Source of the DNA: Bacteroidales bacterium
GTDB lineage: Bacteria > Bacteroidota > Bacteroidia > Bacteroidales > P3
Direction: 5' to 3'
Assembly (NCBI GenBank): GCA_031260565.1
Contig: JAISLH010000131.1
Location: 1-47,782 of the forward strand
DNA length: 47,782 nucleotides
The notes beneath the pieces were generated by a model. That model had not been told where the DNA came from and ran no database searches. It was given only the letters and a program-made list of their open reading frames with translations. The translations under genes and the position numbers were made by a program. Positions 42,852 through 47,782 of the stretch are shown piece after piece; within the stretch, counting starts at the first letter, position 1; each line of letters starts with the position of its first letter.

Positions 42852-42884
42852 AAAAGCCCGATGAATTTTAATCATCGGGCTTTT
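42852..42884. terminator. Bidirectional terminator
   Basis: AAAAGCCCGATGA / TCATCGGGCTTTT has A and T tracts on both sides, so it can serve the plus-strand MaoC gene and the minus-strand lipoprotein gene that converge here. Confidence 0.9.
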
Positions 42885-42904
42885 CTCTTAGGCGTTATTG
42901 CCAC

Positions 42905-43255
42905 CTATTTATCTTCTGAATCTTCCTTTGCTTTCTCTGTCTCCCTTACTTTTTCTAACTCTTGCTCCCAAATTTTCTGGAACTCTTCAAATTTGTTTGG
43001 GTCTTTGTACTTCTCTTCTAACTTTTTAAAAAATTCACTTGCTTTTGTCTTGCGGGCTTCAGCTTCTTCTTTGAGTTTTACTAACTGCTCGTTGCTACAA
43101 TCATAGCAGTTGTTTAGTTTGTTGTAGGTTTCGCCCCATTTCATTGTAAGGTCTATGAGCTTCTTGGCATCATTCTTCATAGAATTGCCGCAAGAAGTCA
43201 AGCCAAACATCATTGCCACAACAGCAACGGATAGTACTAATTTTACATTCTTCAT
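42905..43255 (-). CDS. Small helical lipoprotein
   Basis: This 116-residue protein has a lipobox ending LTSC (cysteine 22) and a mature part that is almost entirely charged helix (KKLIDLTMKWGETYNKL, then EEAEARKTKASEFFKKLEEKY), consistent with a coiled coil anchored in the envelope. A CYDC pair sits near 50-53. No family recognised. It is the last gene after the sigma and anti-sigma-like genes on the same strand (39-base gap), so it may be under that sigma factor's control. Confidence 0.7.
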   Translation of the reverse strand: MKNVKLVLSVAVVAMMFGLTSCGNSMKNDAKKLIDLTMKWGETYNKLNNCYDCSNEQLVKLKEEAEARKTKASEFFKKLEEKYKDPNKFEEFQKIWEQELEKVRETEKAKEDSEDK

Positions 43256-43294
43256 CTTTGCCTCTGTATTACAATATCATTTATTTGCGGCTGC

Positions 43295-44101
43295 CTATTT
43301 AGACAATAAAAAACTTCCCTTTTGAACCGACTGAATGCCATCCGGTGTCTCAAAAGTAATGACATAGATATACGTACCGTCCTTGCAGAGTTTGCCTGAG
43401 GCTTCTCCATTCCAGCCTTGCTCAATAGACGTAGTGCGATAGAGACACTGACCCTTGCGATTGAAAATTTGCATTTCATAAGACTTCAATTCCTTGTAGG
43501 CAGGCTTGAAAACAGCGTTAGAGCTTGCCGTTGGAGTAAAGGCATTGGGTATCATAAGTTGAGGAATTTTGGTTGTGTCTTTTGGTTGTAAGGCTGCAGC
43601 TTCAGGATTGCCGTCAGTAGTTGCAACAGCCCTTTGTGCTACAATATTAGTCTCAAAATCTGTCTGTAAAATATTGGGTTTGGTATTATTGAAAAGGCTG
43701 TTGGTTGTGATATTGTTGGTAAATATGTTGTCGGCATCAATCTTAAATTCGGTGTTTATTGATGTTGGCACAATGGATTGAGCAGTTGATGTACTTTCTT
43801 TAGTCTTTTGAGGTGTTGATGTAGTAGTATAGTTCAGGGCAACGGTAGGTTGGGTTGCTTCTTTGTTTGTTTTAACTGCATTATTCTCTTGCTTTGCTGG
43901 CATAGTTTTCGGGTAAAGCACTACAAAAACCGCAGTCGCAGCAACGACAAGCAGGATAGCACTGACGAAAATAGTCTTATACCGTAGCCTTTTAGCCGCA
44001 AGACGCTTGTTTATGCTGTCCCAAAGTTGTGTATTTGGGTTTTGCTCATAGTCCTGCAACATTTGCCTGAAATAATCGTAGTTTTTATCTGTATTTTTCA
44101 T
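43295..44101 (-). CDS. Anti-sigma-like membrane protein with C-terminal CHU_C-type domain
   Basis: This 268-residue protein has about 40 cytoplasmic residues (DYFRQMLQDYEQNPNTQLWDSI), one membrane helix (about 43-63), a Thr/Asn-rich periplasmic linker (65-180), and a C-terminal domain with PNAFTPT, YEMQIFNRKGQCLYRT, GWNGE and GTYIYVITFE. These are hallmarks of the gliding-motility-associated/T9SS type B sorting domain. The start overlaps the sigma factor stop by 4 bases, the usual arrangement of an anti-sigma factor. Finding that domain on a membrane-tethered regulator is unusual. Confidence 0.75.
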   Translation of the reverse strand: MKNTDKNYDYFRQMLQDYEQNPNTQLWDSINKRLAAKRLRYKTIFVSAILLVVAATAVFVVLYPKTMPAKQENNAVKTNKEATQPTVALNYTTTSTPQKTKESTSTAQSIVPTSINTEFKIDADNIFTNNITTNSLFNNTKPNILQTDFETNIVAQRAVATTDGNPEAAALQPKDTTKIPQLMIPNAFTPTASSNAVFKPAYKELKSYEMQIFNRKGQCLYRTTSIEQGWNGEASGKLCKDGTYIYVITFETPDGIQSVQKGSFLLSK

Positions 44102-44634
44102 AAGTTAAAATTTTCTTTATCTAATAATGCTTTCTTTAACAATGCTTTTGCCCTGAAGTTTAGTACCCTTGCAGTGGCATTTGGTATTTCCATTTGAACA
44201 GAAACCTCATCGTAAGAAAAGCCTTCAATTTCTACAAGATTGAAAACAAGACGCTGGTTGTCTGGAAGAGCATTGACGGCACTAAGTATCTCTTCGCGAG
44301 TAAAGCGAGCCCATACTACAGCCGTTTCAGAGCCAATCGTTTCATCGTCATCAATGTTCAGATATTTCTTGCCAGAACGGTAATAATTCAAAGCATAATT
44401 GACGAAAATACGCCTTAGCCACCCTTCAAACGAACCAACAAAGTTGAACTGCTTTATAACGTTAAAAACCTTGATAAAAGCGTCCTGAAAAATGTCTTCC
44501 GCATCTGCTTTGTTGCGGGAATATCTCAAACAGACAGCAAACATCTTCGCCGAATATTTTTCGTATAATGCTTTCTGGCTCATAGGCTTTTGTTTTTTAC
44601 AACCTTCAATTATCTCGCTATCTTCACTTGTCAT
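44098..44634 (-). CDS. ECF-type RNA polymerase sigma factor
   Basis: This 178-residue sigma-70 family protein of the extracytoplasmic-function type has region 2 (ALYEKYSAKMFAVCLRYSRNKADAEDIFQDAFIKVF) and region 4 with a helix-turn-helix (NALPDNQRLVFNLVEIEGFSYDEVSVQM). The turn after it (PNATARVLNFRAKALLKK) departs from the usual ISEGTSKSQL type. The start at 44634 is preferred over one 7 codons upstream. It is coupled to an anti-sigma-like membrane gene. A promoter element lies at 44686-44693. Confidence 0.9.
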   Translation of the reverse strand: MTSEDSEIIEGCKKQKPMSQKALYEKYSAKMFAVCLRYSRNKADAEDIFQDAFIKVFNVIKQFNFVGSFEGWLRRIFVNYALNYYRSGKKYLNIDDDETIGSETAVVWARFTREEILSAVNALPDNQRLVFNLVEIEGFSYDEVSVQMEIPNATARVLNFRAKALLKKALLDKENFNL

Positions 44635-44685
44635 AAATCTGTTATTAAGACACAAAAACTAACTCATTTGTTTCAAATTAGATGG

Positions 44686-44693
44686 CAAAAATA
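44686..44693 (-). promoter_or_regulatory. -7 promoter element of the sigma factor operon
   Basis: On the minus strand TATTTTTG followed by CC fits TAnnTTTG, about 50 bases before the start codon. Confidence 0.55.
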
Positions 44694-44757
44694 GTAAAAT
44701 TTTATGTGGTTGTCCTTAGTTGCTTTGGTGTTGGATTGGTAATTCAATTAAATTTAG

Positions 44758-44765
44758 TACTTTTG
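44758..44765 (+). promoter_or_regulatory. -7 promoter element of the thioredoxin gene
   Basis: TACTTTTG followed by C lies 46 bases before the trxA ATG. Confidence 0.6.
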
Positions 44766-44811
44766 CACTACGTAAATAATAAGTAAATTTTAATCAAAAC
44801 AAACAAAGAAT

Positions 44812-45126
44812 ATGGCTTTAGCAGTTACAGACGCTACATTTGACAACGTTGTAGCACAATCAAAGTTAGTTGTCTTGGATTTTTGGGCACAATGGTGTGG
44901 TCCTTGTCGTCAGATAGCTCCTATTATTGAAGAACTGGCAACAGAATATGAAGGTAAGGTTACGATAGGTAAGGTTGATGTTGATGACAATAATGAGATT
45001 ACTGGACGCTTTGGGGTAAGGAACATTCCGACTGTTATTTTTATTGTTGATGGTCAGATTGTAGATAAACTTGTAGGCGTTCAACCAAAGAAGACCTTCG
45101 TTGAGACGATAGAAAAGTATCTTTAA
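44812..45126 (+). CDS. trxA: Thioredoxin
   Basis: This 104-residue cytoplasmic thioredoxin has the redox centre WCGPC in FWAQWCGPCRQIAPI (about 22-36), the cis-proline segment RNIPTVIF (about 70-77) and a standard length. It reduces protein disulfides and supplies electrons to reductases. A strong hairpin without a T tract (45131-45158) separates it from the DUF58 gene 39 bases on; partial read-through is likely. Confidence 0.95.
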   Translation: MALAVTDATFDNVVAQSKLVVLDFWAQWCGPCRQIAPIIEELATEYEGKVTIGKVDVDDNNEITGRFGVRNIPTVIFIVDGQIVDKLVGVQPKKTFVETIEKYL

Positions 45127-45130
45127 TGTG

Positions 45131-45158
45131 GCGGAGGCGTTACAGGTAATGCCTCCGC
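45131..45158 (+). promoter_or_regulatory. GC-rich hairpin between trxA and the DUF58 gene
   Basis: GCGGAGGC / GCCTCCGC, with further pairing inside, forms a very stable stem without a following T tract. It could protect the trxA mRNA end or reduce read-through into the DUF58 gene, which starts 8 bases later. Confidence 0.6.
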
Positions 45159-45165
45159 ATATATA

Positions 45166-46110
45166 ATGTTTGACTATTCTTCCATAGAGTTTATCGCCAA
45201 CAAAGTTGTTGAAGGCTTCATCACAGGTCTTCACAAATCGCCCTTTCATGGTTTTTCAGTGGAGTTTGCGGAACATCGGCTGTATAATCAGGGGGAATCA
45301 ACGCGGCATATTGATTGGAAACTCTACGGAAGGACTGATAAATTGTTTGTCAAAAAGTATGAGGAGGAGACCAATCTTCGTTGCCAGTTGGTGATAGATT
45401 GTTCTTCGTCAATGTTCTTTCCCTTTCATAGTCAGCCTTCGTTAGACAAGCCCAATAAAATAACATTTGCCATTTATGCAGCGGGTGTTTTGATTTCCTT
45501 ATTGTATAAACAGCGTGATGCATTTGGACTTAACTTTGTCTCCGATACAATAGAAATGAGTACCGATACCAAATCGGGCTTTGCTCATCGTCAATATCTC
45601 TTTCAGCTTTTAGAGCAGACCCTTCGCAAACAACCACCTCAGCATAAGCAGACAAAAATAGACGATATTCTACATCTTTTGGCAGAAAAAATACACAGAC
45701 GCTCATTGGTAGTGGTCTTCACCGACCTGTTTTCGTCCTTGCAGAGTGATGAGGCTCTGATTGACAGCCTGCGGCATTTGAGACACAGCAAACACGAGGT
45801 TATTCTCTTTCATATCTTTGACCAAAAGCAGGAAGTGAATTTTGATTACCCTGAGCGACCTTTCAAATTCATTGACTTGGAAACCAATGAGCAGATAAAG
45901 CTGCGTCCTTCCGAAGTAAAAGAGAGTTACGCCCAAGCAACAAAGGCAAGACTCAATGCCATAAGGCAAGCCTGCGAAAAATCCGAAATAGACTTTGTAA
46001 CCGCCTCTATCAGCAATATAGCTGCCGAGTCTTCCTCCAACAAATTATCCTCCAATTTTGACCAAATCCTCATTCCCTACATCCTCAAAAGGGAAAAGAT
46101 GAGCCGATAA
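45166..46110 (+). CDS. DUF58 (von Willebrand A-like) protein
   Basis: This 314-residue protein carries the DUF58 motif GESTRHIDWKLYGRTDKLFVKKYEEE (about 43-68), and a vWA-like metal site LVIDCSSSMFF (about 75-85). DUF58 proteins usually accompany MoxR ATPases in envelope or respiratory-complex assembly; none is present here, so its partner must be elsewhere. It follows trxA on the same strand. Confidence 0.88.
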   Translation: MFDYSSIEFIANKVVEGFITGLHKSPFHGFSVEFAEHRLYNQGESTRHIDWKLYGRTDKLFVKKYEEETNLRCQLVIDCSSSMFFPFHSQPSLDKPNKITFAIYAAGVLISLLYKQRDAFGLNFVSDTIEMSTDTKSGFAHRQYLFQLLEQTLRKQPPQHKQTKIDDILHLLAEKIHRRSLVVVFTDLFSSLQSDEALIDSLRHLRHSKHEVILFHIFDQKQEVNFDYPERPFKFIDLETNEQIKLRPSEVKESYAQATKARLNAIRQACEKSEIDFVTASISNIAAESSSNKLSSNFDQILIPYILKREKMSR

Positions 46111-46111
46111 C

Positions 46112-46150
46112 AAAAAAGCCCGACAATATCAATCATTATCGGGCTTCTCT
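46112..46150. terminator. Terminator after the DUF58 gene
   Basis: An AGCCCGA / TCGGGCT stem with an imperfect inner extension, an A tract before and T/C-rich sequence after. Its stem is close in sequence to the terminator at 42852-42884. Confidence 0.75.
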
Positions 46151-46235
46151 CTCGCAAAACTACTATATACAAAAAGAGCCTGCTCAGTTTATTAAGCAAG
46201 CCCTATCAATAATAGTTGCAATCAATAATCTGCCA

Positions 46236-46664
46236 CTATTTCCACGTTTGTAAATCTACTTCCTTACCATTAACAACTCGCTTTACCAATTTGTTATCTT
46301 TGTAAGTGTTTTCAAAAGTAGTCTTTCCCAAGCTCCCGATATATGTTCCATCAGGGATAGCAATTGCTCCATCTATGTCAATAATAGTAGGAGTAGTTAA
46401 GCTCTTTTTTCCATCTTTACTAAAGAACAGAGTAAAAGAGCCGTCTTTATTTTTACACAACCCATCATAAGACCAACCATCTCCTTTCATTTCATCTATA
46501 ATCCTCAGAGCATCTGCGTATCCCTCAGCATCTTTAGTGGTTTTTACTTTTTCTTTATTTACGTACATCGTTTTATTTTGCACTGAAAGTGTAGCATCGC
46601 TACTCTCAATTGAATAGGCATTAAGTGATAGACTAATTAATAATAGAATTACAATCTTTTTCAT
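46236..46664 (-). CDS. Small secreted protein with AIPDGTYIGxLG module
   Basis: This 142-residue protein has a signal peptide (about 1-18) and a polar mature part. The C-terminal third (about 101-140) reads AIAIPDGTYIGSLGKTTFENTY then KLVKRVVNG-EVDLQ and is closely similar to a segment of the preceding lipoprotein. I recognise no family. The start overlaps the lipoprotein stop by 4 bases, so the two are coupled. Possibly a partly duplicated pair of envelope proteins. Confidence 0.65.
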   Translation of the reverse strand: MKKIVILLLISLSLNAYSIESSDATLSVQNKTMYVNKEKVKTTKDAEGYADALRIIDEMKGDGWSYDGLCKNKDGSFTLFFSKDGKKSLTTPTIIDIDGAIAIPDGTYIGSLGKTTFENTYKDNKLVKRVVNGKEVDLQTWK

Positions 46665-47101
46665 TTTGTATAATATTTATAATACCAACAATCTCCGTTT
46701 GCGTCAACGTTGCCCCATTCTACCACCCAAACTGTCCCCCAGTCTGATGTTAAGCTATAACTAGTAATGCAAGGCCAGCCATTTGCATCTAACCTTCCAA
46801 CACAAGATAGAGCATCTTCTTCATAAGCAAAAGCTTTGCTGTGGTCAGGAGCAAGTTGTATATCTATCACTTCCCCATCTACCACTCGCTTTATTAGAAA
46901 ATTCTCTTGATATGTATTTTCAATAACAATATTACCTAACTTTCCAATATAAGTTCCATCGGGTATTGCGATTCCCTCCATAAATAATTTTGCTGATGGC
47001 TTTACTGTTACTTCTTTTTCATCGTCACTACAAGCGACAAAACTTATCACTCCCGTGATTGCTATTACTGATAATGCAATAGCTAAAAATAATTTTTTCA
47101 T
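46661..47101 (-). CDS. Small lipoprotein with AIPDGTYIGxLG module
   Basis: This 146-residue protein has a lipobox ending FVAC (cysteine 24) followed by SDD, typical for surface or outer-membrane lipoproteins. Residues about 42-80 (GIAIPDGTYIGKLGNIVIENTY then FLIKRVVDGEVIDIQ) are repeated in the downstream protein. The C-terminus has several Trp and Cys residues (WGTVWVVEWGNVDANGDCWYYKYY). Function unknown. The start at 47101 is chosen over one 14 codons upstream because it begins the signal peptide. A promoter element (47206-47213) lies upstream. Confidence 0.7.
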   Translation of the reverse strand: MKKLFLAIALSVIAITGVISFVACSDDEKEVTVKPSAKLFMEGIAIPDGTYIGKLGNIVIENTYQENFLIKRVVDGEVIDIQLAPDHSKAFAYEEDALSCVGRLDANGWPCITSYSLTSDWGTVWVVEWGNVDANGDCWYYKYYTK

Positions 47102-47205
47102 CTCTTCTATGTATTTTTGATGTAAAAAAACTAAAACCCACACCCTTTTTTATTTCAAACTTTCTTCGTGGGCAGAAAGTTACTTTGTCTATTTATTTGA
47201 CGCCG

Positions 47206-47213
47206 CAAAGGTA
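47206..47213 (-). promoter_or_regulatory. -7 promoter element of the secreted-protein pair
   Basis: On the minus strand TACCTTTG followed by C is an exact consensus, about 105 bases before the start codon. Confidence 0.65.
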
Positions 47214-47324
47214 GCAAATAAATCGTAGTTTCGTCACAAAAGGAACGCAAATTTTTTCCTTATACAAGCCGCTATAATGCTTTACTTATGTCAAACACTA
47301 TAGAAATCAGCACTCAAGGATAGC

Positions 47325-47366
47325 GGTATTGAAACAAAAATATCATTAAATTTTGTTTCCAATACC
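47325..47366. other. Long hairpin downstream of the partial gene
   Basis: GGTATTGAAACAAAA pairs with TTTTGTTTC(C)AATACC apart from one bulged C. It may end transcription of the minus-strand gene that stops at 47483. The rest of 47214-47482 shows nothing I can assign. Confidence 0.5.
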
Positions 47367-47482
47367 TGTAACTTATCTTATTTGTTAGACACCTTGCATA
47401 GCAAAACGCCTTGCCAATCAACATTATTGACAGGCAACCCAAAAGCAAAAATACTATGCAAATAACTATTATCATTTTTCCT

Positions 47483-47782
47483 TTAATTTACAATCGCCGA
47501 TTTCACCTGAGACCAAGCACTATATTCCCCTCTGTCATTGAAATACCGCACTACATAATAGGCTCTTGCACCCACCATTTCCCTGCTTCTGTAATCAACT
47601 TTCTTAGGACTTTTTGATGCAAGACCCAGTGTTTCCATCGCCTTAATTTCAGGCATAACAAAAAATGGGTCGTGTGAAATGAGCCGCTTAATCTCCACAC
47701 CGTGAGCACCTTTTGGCAAGCCGCGAGTTATCTTTCCACTCGTGTTAAATTTGCCGAAATGCAAGAGATGATAATCACTTAA
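47483..47782 (-). CDS. C-terminal part of a larger protein, running off the window
   Basis: The frame is open to the right edge of the window, so about 99 C-terminal residues of a longer protein are seen. Residues such as RGLPKGAHGVEIKRL and GARAYYVVRYFNDRGEYSAWSQVKSAIV have the strand pattern of a fibronectin-III or similar beta-sandwich domain ending the protein. No true start codon is present in the window; the TTG codon at 47764 is internal. Confidence 0.6.
   Translation of the reverse strand, partial: LSDYHLLHFGKFNTSGKITRGLPKGAHGVEIKRLISHDPFFVMPEIKAMETLGLASKSPKKVDYRSREMVGARAYYVVRYFNDRGEYSAWSQVKSAIVN

Overview
The window is chromosomal DNA of a Bacteroidota bacterium, probably of the order Bacteroidales. 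The evidence is the recurring promoter element TAnnTTTG (usually TACCTTTGC) in front of most transcription units, the near absence of Shine-Dalgarno sequences, many lipoproteins, and lineage-typical genes: an HU-HIG DNA-binding protein, an UpxY/NusG-like antiterminator, a DUF5686-like barrel, a soluble serine palmitoyltransferase and a CHU_C domain. I cannot name the species. Most genes are housekeeping; the novelty lies in intergenic repeats, one recent-looking insertion and some unusual gene architectures.

Layout. 0.3-2.9 kb (+): ilvE, then sufE with an orphan Dpp/Opp-type permease. 3.1-12.5 kb (all -): outer-membrane barrel, sppA and an UpxY-like antiterminator; a small lipoprotein overlapping hutU; an M28 peptidase; nadA and a SanA/DUF218 protein. 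12.53-13.08 kb is a very AT-rich gene-free stretch with DnaA-box-like words. Here gene direction flips: everything to the left back to 3.1 kb is -, everything to the right up to 35.7 kb is +. Together with parS-like words on both sides this makes it a good candidate for oriC. 13.1-14.4 kb: rpiB and the HU-HIG protein. 14.8-17.2 kb: a type II restriction-modification pair. 17.3-20.9 kb: a ceramide-synthesis set (spt, GNAT-type ceramide synthase, CerR-like reductase) interrupted by tRNA-Gly(CCC). 21.4-28.9 kb: topA, a MurL-MurD fusion, a lipoprotein, a YugP-type metallopeptidase and a PASTA protein.

29.0-32.3 kb is an AT-rich islet with a two-gene module (two-TM coiled-coil protein plus a 792-residue P-loop NTPase). 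It is bounded by 44-bp direct repeats (40/44 identical), each carrying a promoter, and holds a possible tyrosine-recombinase remnant. This is the best candidate in the window for an undescribed, possibly defensive, system. 32.3-35.7 kb: DUF1015, DUF2156 and Eis-like GNAT genes. 35.7-38.0 kb: DUF1294, then Nudix and pyrE as divergent genes whose start codons overlap, then an SRPBCC protein. 38.2-42.8 kb: orphan histidine kinase, hemW, thiolase and MaoC hydratase. 42.9-46.1 kb: an ECF sigma / membrane anti-sigma-like / lipoprotein operon (-), then thioredoxin and DUF58 (+). 46.2-47.8 kb: two secreted proteins sharing a short module and the end of a gene that runs off the window.

Scattered through the inter-operon gaps are eight copies of a modular palindromic repeat built from the 12-base word AAACGCCRCTTT in both orientations. 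One copy (40.8-41.1 kb) encloses six GATGTACATC palindromes spaced at exactly 22 bp. I see no complete insertion sequence, CRISPR array or rRNA operon.
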